A stretch of 64,000 nucleotides of DNA, taken from NCBI RefSeq assembly GCF_015752285.1, contig NZ_JADOUY010000001.1, forward strand, positions 682,001-746,000. The letters run 5' to 3'. Below are positions 34,331-42,836 of the stretch, in pieces (the stretch's first letter is position 1; the number at the start of each line of letters is the position of its first letter). Source of the DNA: Mycetocola_A sp015752285. Its GTDB lineage: Bacteria; Actinomycetota; Actinomycetes; Actinomycetales; Microbacteriaceae. The notes under the pieces are model-generated. The model was not told where the DNA came from and did not search any database. It saw only the letters and a program-made list of their open reading frames with translations. The translations under genes and the position numbers were made by a program.

Positions 34331-34385
34331 GAGTTGCCGCAATTTGTCGCCGGGCGCACCCGTGAGCGACGATTCGTGGCAACTC
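34331..34385. repeat. Dispersed palindromic repeat, family 1, copy 2
   Basis: Left arm GAGTTGCCGCAATTTGTCGC (34331-34350) and right arm GCGACGATTCGTGGCAACTC (34366-34385) form a long hairpin with a few mismatches. It matches the element at 12610-12660. It sits between the membrane-protein start and the LacI stop; nothing else is seen in this 230-base gap. Confidence 0.7.
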
Positions 34386-34432
34386 GTACCGGGCCGTGTG
34401 CCCCGGGATGCCGTCGCGGCCCCGTCGATGCG

Positions 34433-35455
34433 CTAGGCAGCAGGGTGGCGCGGCGGCGCCGTCGAGTTGCCCTGCTCGAACGCACACATCACGAGCGCGT
34501 GGCGGTCGTGATCTGAACGGCCGTTGAGGTGGTCGATGAGCAGTTCGACCCCGCGGCGGCCGAGCTCGATGCTCGGCGCGCTCATCACCGTGAGCTCGGG
34601 GTCGTTCATCGCCGCCATCTCGCGAGAGGAGGCAATGAGCAACACCGACAGGTCGTCGGGAACCGAGATACCGCGGTGCCGCAGGCCACTGACGAGCCCA
34701 GGCGCCGCATGTTCGTTCATGATGAGAAGCCCGGTCATCCCCGGTGCGTCATCGAGGAGCCTGGTCGCTGCCTCACGCCCGGCGCCCGGGCTTTCATCGC
34801 ACGAGGTCGAGTACGCGGTCAGGCCGCGAGCGGCCATGGTTTCGGCGAATGCGGCACGGGCACGCACGACAGGTCCGTACCCGCGGAGCTGGCCGCGACC
34901 CAACCCGCCGTCGAGCAGGCCGATCGAAGTGTGCCCGAGCCCGGCCAGGTGGTCGATCGCCGCCGCGATCGTGTTCTCGAAGTCGATGTCGACGTAGTCC
35001 AGCGCAGACGGGTCGGCCGTGCGGCCGATGAGCGCAAACGGGGTCTTCGACGCCTGCAACTGCTCGACGCGGGGGTCCTCCACCTGGACTTCCATGAGCA
35101 GCACACCGTCGACGAGTCCGGTCGAGGTGAGTTCGTCGAGCTCGGCGTCGTTGGCCGCAGGCCACAGCACGAGGTTGTAGCCGTGCTCATTGGCTGTGCT
35201 CGCCGCACTGGTGAAGAAGTCGACGACGGTTCCGCGGAACCGGTGCTGCAGCGCCGGGTACAGCAGCGCGAGGATGTGCGTGCGCTTGCTGGCCAGAGCC
35301 CTCCCGACCGCGTTCCGCCGAAAGCCGAGCTCCTGCATCGCGGCCTCGACCCGAGCGCGTGTGGCGGGGGAGACCGGCTTGGTGTTGTTCACCGTGAACG
35401 AGACGGTCGCGATCGACACATTCGCCAGCTTGGCGACATCCTGCATGGTGGCCAC
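34433..35455 (-). CDS. LacI-family transcriptional regulator
   Basis: 340 residues. The N-terminal helix-turn-helix MQDVAKLANVSIATVSFTVNN is followed by the hinge ARVEAAMQELGFRRNAVGRAL and a periplasmic-binding-like effector domain (DGVLLMEVQVEDP, IGLLDGGLGRGQ, GLLIMNEHAAPGL). The GTG at 35455 has GGAG 8 bases upstream; the ATG at 35446 (MQDVAKL) is an alternative. It is divergent from the ABC/ThuA cluster, and two LacI palindromes lie in between, so it should repress that operon until a sugar binds. Confidence 0.92.
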   Translation of the reverse strand: MATMQDVAKLANVSIATVSFTVNNTKPVSPATRARVEAAMQELGFRRNAVGRALASKRTHILALLYPALQHRFRGTVVDFFTSAASTANEHGYNLVLWPAANDAELDELTSTGLVDGVLLMEVQVEDPRVEQLQASKTPFALIGRTADPSALDYVDIDFENTIAAAIDHLAGLGHTSIGLLDGGLGRGQLRGYGPVVRARAAFAETMAARGLTAYSTSCDESPGAGREAATRLLDDAPGMTGLLIMNEHAAPGLVSGLRHRGISVPDDLSVLLIASSREMAAMNDPELTVMSAPSIELGRRGVELLIDHLNGRSDHDRHALVMCAFEQGNSTAPPRHPAA

Positions 35456-35561
35456 AGGCTGTCTCCGTTCTCGGGTGGCATCCGACGTCGGGCACGAACG
35501 GATGCTGGCTCGAAGTCTCTCATGAAATCGCCGCGAGAACGGGCTCCGCTTCCGCGTTCGA

Positions 35562-35641
35562 GTAAAGCGCTTAACTTTTTTCTTGACATCCCCATGTGGG
35601 GGGCGCAGAATCGGACAAGCACCCACAGTTAAGCGCTTTAC
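35562..35641 (+). promoter_or_regulatory. Sigma-70 promoter flanked by two LacI operators
   Basis: GTAAAGCGCTTAAC (35562-35575) and its exact reverse complement GTTAAGCGCTTTAC (35628-35641) contain the LacI core AAGCGCTT. Between them lie -35 TTGACA (35583-35588) and -10 CAGAAT (35606-35611), spaced 17. The operators are 66 bases apart, about six helical turns, which suits DNA looping by a LacI tetramer or dual occupancy. Confidence 0.85.
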
Positions 35642-35681
35642 TGGAACACTGACGTCCCGCATCATGGCAAAGGAGCCACTC

Positions 35682-36899
35682 ATGAAGAAACGCCAACTGA
35701 CCACGTTGCTGGCCATCGCGGCCATCACCCCACTCGCACTGACCGCCTGCAGCGGCGGCGGCGCACAGACCGGGGGAGACCCGGACACCCTGACGATTCT
35801 CGATTACTACAACAACGAGCCGGACAAGACCCTCATCCAGGCCGCACTCGACACCTGCGCCGAAGAGCTCGACGTGACGATCGAGCGCGAGACCGTGCCG
35901 GGCAAGGATCTCATCCAGAAGGTGCTGCAGCGCTCATCGTCCAAGACACTCCCCGACGTGCTCATGCTCGACAACCCCGACCTGCAGGAGATTGCAGCGA
36001 CCGGCGGGCTCGCCCCGCTCAGTGACTACGACGTCGACACGTCGGGCTTCGCCGACGGCATCCTCGAAGCAGCGACCTACGAAGACGAGGTCTACGGACT
36101 CGCGCCGACGGTGAACACTCTCGGCCTGTTCTACAACGAGACGCTCCTCGCCGAGGCGGGAATCGAGCCGCCGACGACCTGGGACGAACTCAAGACCGCA
36201 GCGGCCGCGCTGACCACCGGCGACCAGTACGGTCTCGCCTTCTCGGCGATCGCCACCTACGAGGGCAGCTGGCAGTTCCTGCCGTTCATGTGGACCAACG
36301 GCGGTGACGAGACAGACCTCAACACCCCCGAGGTCGCCGAGGCGCTCCAGCTGTGGGTCGACCTCGTCGACAGCGGCTCCGCTTCGAAGAGCGTGCTCAA
36401 CTGGTCGCAGGCCGACGTCAAGGACCAGTTCGTCGCTGGCAACGCGGCGATGATGATCAACGGACCGTGGCAGATCCCCGGCCTCGCCGAGACCCCCGAC
36501 GTCAAATGGGGCACCGTGCAGGTTCCCGTGAACGACGAGAGCCAGACGCCGATCGCTCCGCTGGGTGGCGAGGTCTGGACCGTCCCGGTGACCGGTGACG
36601 ACGAGAAGCAGGCCAAGGCGGCATCCTTCGTCGAATGCATCTCGAGCGACGACAACCAGCTCGAGCTGGCGACCGAGCGGTACACCGTTCCCACGAAAAC
36701 GGAACTGGCCGGCGAGTACGTCGAGGCCGTTCCGACGATGGAAGCGTTCACCGAACAGGTCGCCAACGCCCGTTCGCGCACCGGGCAGCTCGGCGAGGAG
36801 TGGCCTGAAGCCGCAACCGTCATCTACACGGCCATCCAGCTCGCCCTGACCGGGCAGGCATCCGTCGAGGACGCCTTCGAGCAGGCCGCAGCAGGATAA
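35682..36899 (+). CDS. Sugar ABC transporter substrate-binding lipoprotein
   Basis: 405 residues with a short signal peptide and lipobox ALTAC, then a family 1 solute-binding body (LTILDYYNNEPDKTLI, YGLAPTVNTLGLFYNETLL, MMINGPWQIPGL). AAGGAG lies 6 bases before the ATG at 35682; an ATG at 35664 in frame has no comparable site. It heads the LacI-controlled operon with two permeases, ThuA-like and Gfo/Idh genes, so the ligand may be a disaccharide such as trehalose, maltose or an isomer. Confidence 0.93.
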   Translation: MKKRQLTTLLAIAAITPLALTACSGGGAQTGGDPDTLTILDYYNNEPDKTLIQAALDTCAEELDVTIERETVPGKDLIQKVLQRSSSKTLPDVLMLDNPDLQEIAATGGLAPLSDYDVDTSGFADGILEAATYEDEVYGLAPTVNTLGLFYNETLLAEAGIEPPTTWDELKTAAAALTTGDQYGLAFSAIATYEGSWQFLPFMWTNGGDETDLNTPEVAEALQLWVDLVDSGSASKSVLNWSQADVKDQFVAGNAAMMINGPWQIPGLAETPDVKWGTVQVPVNDESQTPIAPLGGEVWTVPVTGDDEKQAKAASFVECISSDDNQLELATERYTVPTKTELAGEYVEAVPTMEAFTEQVANARSRTGQLGEEWPEAATVIYTAIQLALTGQASVEDAFEQAAAG

Positions 36900-36954
36900 C
36901 CGCCGCTCCTCTACGCAGGGTGTTCCACGACGCGAACGCCGAAAGGTTCCACAC

Positions 36955-37938
36955 ATGACAACGACACGTCTCACCAGCGGGCCGGCTCCTGCCTCGCCCG
37001 ATGGCGCGCCTCGTCGGGGCACCCTGCCAGGCCGCACACGCAAGCAGCAGTTCAGGCGACAGTTCTCGAAAGAGAACATCACCAAGATCCTCTTCGTCGT
37101 TCCTGCAGCGCTCTACATCGTTCTGTTCTTCGGCTACCCCGTCGTGAAGAACGTCGTGATGAGCCTGCAGGATTACACAACCAAGACCTTCTTCACCGGC
37201 GAAGCTCCCTGGGTCGGCATTCAGAACTACGTGACGGTGATCACGAGCAACCTGTTCTGGCCGTCACTCACCAACACGGCGCTGTTCACGATCGGGTCGA
37301 TTCTCGGCCAGTTCGTGATCGGGCTCGCACTCGCGGCATTCTTCAAGCGCCGGTTTCCGCTCAACAATTTCCTGCGCTCGATGCTGCTGTTGCCGTGGCT
37401 GCTCCCGCTGATCGTGGCGAGCGCGACCTGGCGCTCGATCCTCGACCAAGACAGTGGCATCCTCAATCGCTTCCTCGGCACGCTGGGACTGGACGCCATT
37501 CCGTGGCTGACCGACCCGTCCGTGGCGCTGACCGCCGTGATTCTCGTCAACATCTGGGTCGGCATCCCGTTCAACGTGACCATCCTCTACGGAGGTCTGC
37601 AGGACATCCCCGACGAGCTCTACGAAGCGGGCGCCCTCGACGGGGCCATCGGCTGGAAAGCGTTCAGGCACATCACTTGGCCGAACCTGCGCCCGGTCGT
37701 CAGCGTCGTGTTGCTCCTCGGTGTGGTCTACACGCTCAAGGTGCTCGACATCATCCTCGGTCTCACGAACGGTGGACCGGCGAATGCGACGCAGACGCTG
37801 GCCATCCGCTCGTACCAGGAATCGTTCGTGAACTTCGAGTTCGGGGTGGGAGCTGCGTTCAGCAACATCCTCATCCTCATCTCTCTGCTGTTCGCCATCA
37901 TCTACCTGCGCGCCAACCGCCGCCAGGTCGACGAGTAA
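36955..37938 (+). CDS. Sugar ABC transporter permease, MalF-like
   Basis: 327 residues: a basic N-terminal tail, then six membrane helices (first ILFVVPAALYIVLFFGYPVV). The EAA motif reads YEAGALDGAIGWKAFR. GAAAGG precedes the ATG. It follows the binding-protein gene by 55 bases and precedes the MalG-like gene by 10, in the LacI-regulated operon. No ATPase gene accompanies it. Confidence 0.93.
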   Translation: MTTTRLTSGPAPASPDGAPRRGTLPGRTRKQQFRRQFSKENITKILFVVPAALYIVLFFGYPVVKNVVMSLQDYTTKTFFTGEAPWVGIQNYVTVITSNLFWPSLTNTALFTIGSILGQFVIGLALAAFFKRRFPLNNFLRSMLLLPWLLPLIVASATWRSILDQDSGILNRFLGTLGLDAIPWLTDPSVALTAVILVNIWVGIPFNVTILYGGLQDIPDELYEAGALDGAIGWKAFRHITWPNLRPVVSVVLLLGVVYTLKVLDIILGLTNGGPANATQTLAIRSYQESFVNFEFGVGAAFSNILILISLLFAIIYLRANRRQVDE

Positions 37939-37948
37939 GGGGCACGAC

Positions 37949-38812
37949 ATGACCATCGCACCCGTCGTCCTTTCTGGGCAGGCAGCCACTAGGCGCCGGC
38001 ATAAGGAGAACACCCGTTCTGCCGGTTACACCGCGCTCGGCATCGTCTTTCTCGCTCTCATGCTGTTCCCGGTCTACTGGATGATCAACGCGTCACTGCA
38101 GCCGTCAGGCAACACGCTCACCGCAGACATCTTCCCGTTCAACCCGAGCTTCGCCGGCTACGAGAAGGCGATCGCCGACCAGGGGGGCAACCTCATCACG
38201 AGCCTGCTGATCTCGCTCGGCACCGTCGTGCTCAGCCTCGTGATCGCCGCCCCAGCCGCCTATGCGCTCGCGCAGTTCCGCTTCCGGTGGATCAACATCG
38301 CGTTGCTGGCGATCATCATCTCGCAGATGATCCCCGGCATCGTGATCGCCAACGCGCTCTACGCCGCATACAACGACCTCGGCTTGCTCAACTCGATCCC
38401 CGGACTGATTCTGGCGGATGCTTCGCACGCGATCCCGTTCGCCATCCTCATTCTGCGGGCATTCATGATCGGCATCCCGCCGTCGATCGTCGAAGCCGCA
38501 CGGGTCGACGGCGCCGGGCTGGTGCGGGCGTTCATCTCGATCGTCGTGCCGATCAGTCGCAACTCCCTCATCACGGCCGGACTGTTCGCGTTCCTCTTCT
38601 CCTGGAGCGACTTCCTCTTCGCGCTCACCCTCACCACGACGGAGGACGTGCGGCCGGTCACCCTCGGCATCTACCAGTACCTCGGGACCCAGGTGGCGAA
38701 CTGGAGCGCGGTGATGGCAACCGCCGTGCTGTCGTCGATCCCGGCGATCGTGCTGCTCATTCTCGCCCAGAAGTACATCGCGGCAGGCGCTACCGGTGGT
38801 GCCGTGAAGTAA
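37949..38812 (+). CDS. Sugar ABC transporter permease, MalG-like
   Basis: 287 residues with six helices and the EAA loop VEAARVDGAGLVRAFI. TAAGGGG before the ATG serves as the ribosome site. It ends with the MalG-type tail (AQKYIAAGATGGAVK). It is the partner of the preceding MalF-like permease. Confidence 0.92.
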   Translation: MTIAPVVLSGQAATRRRHKENTRSAGYTALGIVFLALMLFPVYWMINASLQPSGNTLTADIFPFNPSFAGYEKAIADQGGNLITSLLISLGTVVLSLVIAAPAAYALAQFRFRWINIALLAIIISQMIPGIVIANALYAAYNDLGLLNSIPGLILADASHAIPFAILILRAFMIGIPPSIVEAARVDGAGLVRAFISIVVPISRNSLITAGLFAFLFSWSDFLFALTLTTTEDVRPVTLGIYQYLGTQVANWSAVMATAVLSSIPAIVLLILAQKYIAAGATGGAVK

Positions 38813-38875
38813 GCCTCCGTCCCTGCCGCCAGCGCGGCATCCGTATGTCAGAAATCGCTCATCGTTAGGAACACC

Positions 38876-39664
38876 ATGTCGAACACCATCACCGCCGATC
38901 GTCCGCTTCGCGTCGTCGTCTGGGGCGAGAACCGCCACGAGCAGGAACAGCCCGAGATCGCCGAGATCTACCCGCAGGGCATGCACACCACCATCCGCGA
39001 GGGGATCGAAGAGAACCTCGGTTCGCGCGCCTCAGTGAGCACCGTCACCCTCGACGACCCGGAGCACGGGCTCACCGAAGAGGTGCTCGTGAACACCGAC
39101 GTGCTCGTCTGGTGGGGCCACGCCGCACACGCTGAGGTCTCGGACGAGGTCGTCGAACGGGTGCACCGCCACGTGCTCGCCGGTATGGGACTGCTCGTGC
39201 TGCACTCCGGGCACTGGTCGAAGATCTTCGGCAAGCTCATGGGCACGTCGTGCACCCTGCGCTGGCGCTCCGAACAGGATCGCGAACTGGTCTGGACCGT
39301 CGACCCGACCCACCCGATCGCGCAGGGCGTGCCGCATCCATTCATCATTCCGCAGCAGGAGATGTACGGGGAGTTCTTCGACGTTCCTGCACCTGATGAG
39401 CTCATCTTCCTCTCCACCTTCTCGGGCGGAGAAGTCTTCCGCAGCGGCATGACCTACAAGCGCGGCTTCGGCAAGATCTTCTTCTTCAGCCCCGGAGACC
39501 AGGACTTCCCGGTGTATCACCAGAAGGAGGTCCGCCGCGTGATCGCGAACGGTGTCGAATGGGCGCTCACCGTGCGTCCGGAGCGCACCGACCCGGTGCT
39601 GCTCCGCTACGAGACCGAGGACTTCTACAACGGTGCCGGCTATCAGGGAGCGATGGCGAATTGA
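38876..39664 (+). CDS. thuA: ThuA-like protein (trehalose utilisation)
   Basis: 262 residues of the ThuA family, which has a class I glutamine amidotransferase-like fold. Characteristic segments: LRVVVWGENRHEQ, ADVLVWWGHAAHAEVSDEVV-like (DVLVWWGHAAH), LLVLHSGHWSKIF and FFFSPGDQDFPVYHQ. In Sinorhizobium ThuA and ThuB work together on trehalose and related disaccharides via 3-keto derivatives. AGGAAC precedes the ATG. The gene overlaps the Gfo/Idh gene downstream, which would be the ThuB counterpart. Confidence 0.85.
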   Translation: MSNTITADRPLRVVVWGENRHEQEQPEIAEIYPQGMHTTIREGIEENLGSRASVSTVTLDDPEHGLTEEVLVNTDVLVWWGHAAHAEVSDEVVERVHRHVLAGMGLLVLHSGHWSKIFGKLMGTSCTLRWRSEQDRELVWTVDPTHPIAQGVPHPFIIPQQEMYGEFFDVPAPDELIFLSTFSGGEVFRSGMTYKRGFGKIFFFSPGDQDFPVYHQKEVRRVIANGVEWALTVRPERTDPVLLRYETEDFYNGAGYQGAMAN

Positions 39665-40818
39665 GCGTCTCCTTTCCTCTGATCGCCGGAACCGAGCCCC
39701 TGCGGGTCGTCCAGGTGGGGGCCGGCGGAATGGGCCGGGCCTGGATCCGGCTGCTCGCATCGTCTCCCGACGTCGCGCTCGTCGGGCTGGTCGACCTGAA
39801 CGTCGCGGCGGCGGAGTCCGCGCTCGCCGACGCCGGGCTCACCGACGTCGTCGTCGGCACGAGTGTCAGCGAGATCGCATCGGCGACGGATGCTCAGGCG
39901 GTCGTCAACGTCACCATTCCAGCTGCCCACCACCCGGTCAACGTCGAAGCGCTGTTCGCCGGCCTTCCGGTGCTCTGTGAGAAACCGGTGGCACCGACCG
40001 TGGCGCAGGGGCTGTCGCTCGCGGCAGCCGCTGAGGTGAGCGGCCAGCTGCTGATGATCAGTCAGTCCAGGCGGTACTACCGCACCCTCTCGGCGTTCAA
40101 GGCCGAGGTCGCGTCGCTCGGCGACGTCGGCGTCGTCACCACCGACTTCTTCAAGGCACCGCATTTCGGGGGGTTCCGTGAAGAGATGGACTCCGTTCTC
40201 CTCGTCGACATGGCCATCCACCAGTTCGACGCCGTGCGTTACCTTCTCGACCGCGATCCGGTGTCTGTGTACTGCGAGGAGTTCAATCCGAATTGGAGCT
40301 GGTACTCGGGGGATGCCGCCGCGACGGCGGTCTTCGAGTTCGAGGGTGGCGCCCGCTACGTCTACACCGGCAGCTGGTGCGCCGACGGGCTCGAGACCTC
40401 TTGGAACGGAAGCTGGCGGGTCAACGCTGCAGGGGGTTCGTCCCACTGGGACGGTGAGGGGGAGCCCATGACCGAGCGGGTCGACTCTGCTGCGGTCGGT
40501 GATGCCGCGGTGACGGATGCTGTCGCCGGCGGGGCATCCGCTGCAGTTGCTGAGGAGATCGGTGGTGCGCTCGCCGAGTTCGTGCACGCACTGCGCACCG
40601 GAACGGTGCCGTCAGGCGAGGTGCACTCGAACGTGTACAGCCTTGCGATGGTCGAGGCCGCCGTGCTGTCGTCGTCGACCGGCGCGAAGGTGCGGATCGC
40701 CGATGTGCTCGACGCCGCATACGCGGAAGCGCTGACCGCCGAACGCCGCCCGGATGTTCGTACCGCCCTCGAAGGGTGGGGATCGCCCCTCGGTGTCGCT
40801 GCCAGCGTGGTCGGGTAG
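39661..40818 (+). CDS. Gfo/Idh/MocA oxidoreductase, ThuB-like
   Basis: 385 residues. It has a classic Rossmann motif VVQVGAGGMGRAW and the family motif VLCEKPVAPT with its catalytic Lys, followed by MAIHQFDAVRYLL. The start is a TTG at 39661 whose last bases overlap the TGA of thuA (TTGA); the longer frame runs through thuA. The pairing with thuA inside a sugar importer operon points to oxidation of the imported disaccharide to a keto-sugar. That role is by analogy with ThuB. Confidence 0.83.
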   Translation: MSVSFPLIAGTEPLRVVQVGAGGMGRAWIRLLASSPDVALVGLVDLNVAAAESALADAGLTDVVVGTSVSEIASATDAQAVVNVTIPAAHHPVNVEALFAGLPVLCEKPVAPTVAQGLSLAAAAEVSGQLLMISQSRRYYRTLSAFKAEVASLGDVGVVTTDFFKAPHFGGFREEMDSVLLVDMAIHQFDAVRYLLDRDPVSVYCEEFNPNWSWYSGDAAATAVFEFEGGARYVYTGSWCADGLETSWNGSWRVNAAGGSSHWDGEGEPMTERVDSAAVGDAAVTDAVAGGASAAVAEEIGGALAEFVHALRTGTVPSGEVHSNVYSLAMVEAAVLSSSTGAKVRIADVLDAAYAEALTAERRPDVRTALEGWGSPLGVAASVVG

Positions 40819-40842
40819 CCGCCTCACGCTCCAGTAGCCGCC

Positions 40843-40891
40843 CCTGGCCCTCGCTCTCCTGCCGCGCTTGCTAGCGCGACGGGAGGCCAGG
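40843..40891 (+). terminator. Stem-loop after the LacI-controlled operon
   Basis: CCTGGCC (40843-40849) pairs with GGCCAGG (40885-40891), and inside it GCCGCGC-like and GCGCG segments form a second stem around TTGCTA. It begins 25 bases after the Gfo/Idh stop. No T-run follows. Confidence 0.5.
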
Positions 40892-40950
40892 AGGGACGTT
40901 TCCACGTCGGGGATTTTCGCGTGGACGGGCCGAGATCAGAAGCGTGAGAA

Positions 40951-41015
40951 AAGGAGATCGGCGCGAGATAAGGACCGAACCCGAAGAATCGTCCTTATCT
41001 CGCGCGTTTCTCCTT
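40951..41015. repeat. Large perfect intergenic hairpin
   Basis: GCGCGAGATAAGGAC (40961-40975) pairs perfectly with its complement (40991-41005) around a 15-base loop. Outside a 3x3 internal loop a further stem AAGGAGA (40951-40957) / TCTCCTT (41009-41015) extends it. It is A/T-richer than its surroundings, has no T-run, and is 100 bases from the next start. It may be a transcription-factor site or a REP-like element. Confidence 0.6.
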
Positions 41016-41103
41016 ATGCCATGCCGTGCCGGCGCGGCGAGGTGTCTTCGACCAGAAAGCCGAGGGTTCACCGACAGGCGCCGGCGCGCGGCCCGCCGCC
41101 GTC

Positions 41104-41109
41104 TAGGTT
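41104..41109 (+). promoter_or_regulatory. -10 box of a leaderless transcript
   Basis: TAGGTT is followed by six bases and then the GTG start at 41116. There is no ribosome site, which fits transcription starting at the start codon. No clear -35 is visible. Confidence 0.6.
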
Positions 41110-41115
41110 AGGGAT

Positions 41116-41829
41116 GTGAGGAAACAACCCGGCGTCCTGCTGCCCCTGGTGGTCGGAATCGTCGCGCTCCTCGGCTTCGGCGCCCTCTGGCTCGTGCTCG
41201 AGCCCGACATGGGGTCTCCTGCCTCGACGCTGGTCTGGTTGCTCTCCGAACTCGTGTTCGCGCTGGCCCTCGCCGTGCCGGCCGTGTGCTTGTTTTTCGT
41301 CATCCGCGCCATGCACATCCGCCGCGTGCAGGCGCGGGAAGCGACTGGGCCGGATGCCGTCGGCGTCGCCAGGGCGCGCGACCTGCTCTGGTCGCTGTCG
41401 CACGGGCTGCTTCCGCAGACCGAGTCCGCCGGGAGCCTTCCGACGGATGCCACTGAGCCCGTCTTCCTGGCCGGCCGGTTCCTCGCCGCGCGGCATGCGC
41501 TGCCGGCGCCGTCGCTGCGGAGGATGAGGGCGAACGCGCGGGATCTCGAGCGGTCGGGGCGCGGCTGGACCGCCCTCACCCCGGTGGAGATCGCGGCCAC
41601 CGACCGACGGATCCTTCTGCGCTCGAACGATGTGCTCTGGGACATCCGCTATTCGGACATCGCCGAGGTGCACGTCGAGGTCGGGCGTGTGATCCTCTGC
41701 CTGCAGGGTCAGGAACCGGTGCTGGTCGAAGGCGACGTCGCGGAATCCCTCGCCGTGCTCGCCGTCTGGGGGAGTGTCGGCGAATCGGCGCTGAGACGAC
41801 ACCCGGCGCTGGCGAGCCTGCGAACTTGA
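41116..41829 (+). CDS. Membrane protein with C-terminal PH-like domain, unknown
   Basis: 237 residues. Two N-terminal membrane helices (VLLPLVVGIVALLGFGALWLVL and LLSELVFALALAVPAVCLFFVI) are followed by a cytoplasmic part of about 170 residues ending in a short beta-domain (EIAATDRRILLRSNDVLWDIRYSDIAEVHVEVG) that resembles bacterial PH-like modules. I do not know the family. The GTG start is placed by the TAGGTT box six bases upstream. It is monocistronic. Confidence 0.7.
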   Translation: MRKQPGVLLPLVVGIVALLGFGALWLVLEPDMGSPASTLVWLLSELVFALALAVPAVCLFFVIRAMHIRRVQAREATGPDAVGVARARDLLWSLSHGLLPQTESAGSLPTDATEPVFLAGRFLAARHALPAPSLRRMRANARDLERSGRGWTALTPVEIAATDRRILLRSNDVLWDIRYSDIAEVHVEVGRVILCLQGQEPVLVEGDVAESLAVLAVWGSVGESALRRHPALASLRT

Positions 41830-41850
41830 ACCGGCGAACCCTGTCGATGT

Positions 41851-41864
41851 TTCATGCAAATGAA
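41851..41864. promoter_or_regulatory. Short palindrome upstream of the SDR gene
   Basis: TTCAT-GCAA-ATGAA lies in an A/T-rich patch 90 bases before the SDR start, followed by TTGACT at 41884-41889, which may be a -35. A TetR- or MarR-type regulator could bind; none is encoded nearby. Confidence 0.3.
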
Positions 41865-41953
41865 TAAATACAGGTTGCGGGTGTTGACTCATAGTGACCG
41901 GTCGTAGCGGCCGGCCTCGGACGAGGCCCCACGAGGGCACGAAGGAGAACACC

Positions 41954-42706
41954 ATGACTGCACAGTTTGACGGCAAGACCGCACTCGTAACCGGCGGAGG
42001 ATCGGGCATCGGCAAAGCCGTCGCCGTCGCGCTCGGCGCCGAGGGCGCGAATGTGGTCGTCAACGACCTCAAGCTCGAGGTCGCCCAGAGCGTCGTCGAC
42101 GAGATCACCGCAGCAGGCGGAACCGCTGTCGCCGTCGCCGGCGATGTGGGCAACCCGGATGACGTGAAGGCATCCGTCGACGCTGCTGTCGAAACCTACG
42201 GCGCTCTGCACCTCGCATTCAACAACGCGGGCATCGGCGGCCCGCAGGGCCTCGCCGAAGATATCGACATCGCCGGCTACCTCAAGCTCATGGACGTCAA
42301 CCTGCACTCGGTCTTCTACGGCATGCACTACCAGCTGCCGCAGATCGTCGCAGCGGGCGGCGGCGCGATCGTCAACACCTCGTCGATCCTCGGCGTCGTC
42401 GGAGACGCCAACGCGCTGCCCTATGTCGCCGCCAAGCACGGCGTCGCCGGCATGACGAAATCCGCAGCGCTCAGCTACGCCGAGAAGGGGGTGCGGGTGA
42501 ATTCGGTGCACCCGGGCTACATCGACACCCCGCTGCTGCAGGGCCTGCCGAAAGAGGCATACGACGGTCTCATCGCCAAGCACCCGATCGGCCGTCTCGG
42601 CACGTCAGAAGAGGTCGCGAACCTCGTGCTCTTCCTGCTCTCCGACCAGGCAAGCTTCATCACCGGGTCGCAGCACCTCGTCGACGGCGGCTACACCGCC
42701 CAGTAA
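41954..42706 (+). CDS. Short-chain dehydrogenase/reductase
   Basis: 250 residues of a classical SDR: cofactor motif VTGGGSGIGKAVA, NNAG at the end of strand 4, the catalytic Ser in VNTSSILGVVG and YVAAK with Tyr and Lys, then HPGYIDTPL. Asp in VVNDLKLE suggests NAD(H) preference. AAGGAG precedes the ATG at 41954. It is monocistronic with a long terminator hairpin downstream, and the substrate is unknown. Confidence 0.9.
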   Translation: MTAQFDGKTALVTGGGSGIGKAVAVALGAEGANVVVNDLKLEVAQSVVDEITAAGGTAVAVAGDVGNPDDVKASVDAAVETYGALHLAFNNAGIGGPQGLAEDIDIAGYLKLMDVNLHSVFYGMHYQLPQIVAAGGGAIVNTSSILGVVGDANALPYVAAKHGVAGMTKSAALSYAEKGVRVNSVHPGYIDTPLLQGLPKEAYDGLIAKHPIGRLGTSEEVANLVLFLLSDQASFITGSQHLVDGGYTAQ

Positions 42707-42772
42707 CACCAGGCGGATGCCGCGGCGCGACACCCCGCAATCGCTCGGGTGGCGCGCACACGACGAACCGCA

Positions 42773-42818
42773 GAGACAGGCCCGGGTGGGGCACGACCCT
42801 CACCTGGGCCCGTCTCTG
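42773..42818. terminator. Bidirectional terminator between SDR and ice-binding genes
   Basis: AGAGACAGGCCCGGGTGGGG (42773-42792) pairs with 42799-42818 over 20 positions with one mismatch and two G-U pairs, around a 6-base loop. It lies between convergent stops at 42706 and 42837. Confidence 0.75.
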
Positions 42819-42836
42819 TCGAGCGTCAGCTCCCGG

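Noticed and set aside
33555..34487. 310-residue version of the four-helix membrane protein
   Set aside because: The extra N-terminus is encoded by the dispersed palindromic repeat at 34331-34385; a good ribosome site precedes the ATG at 34202.
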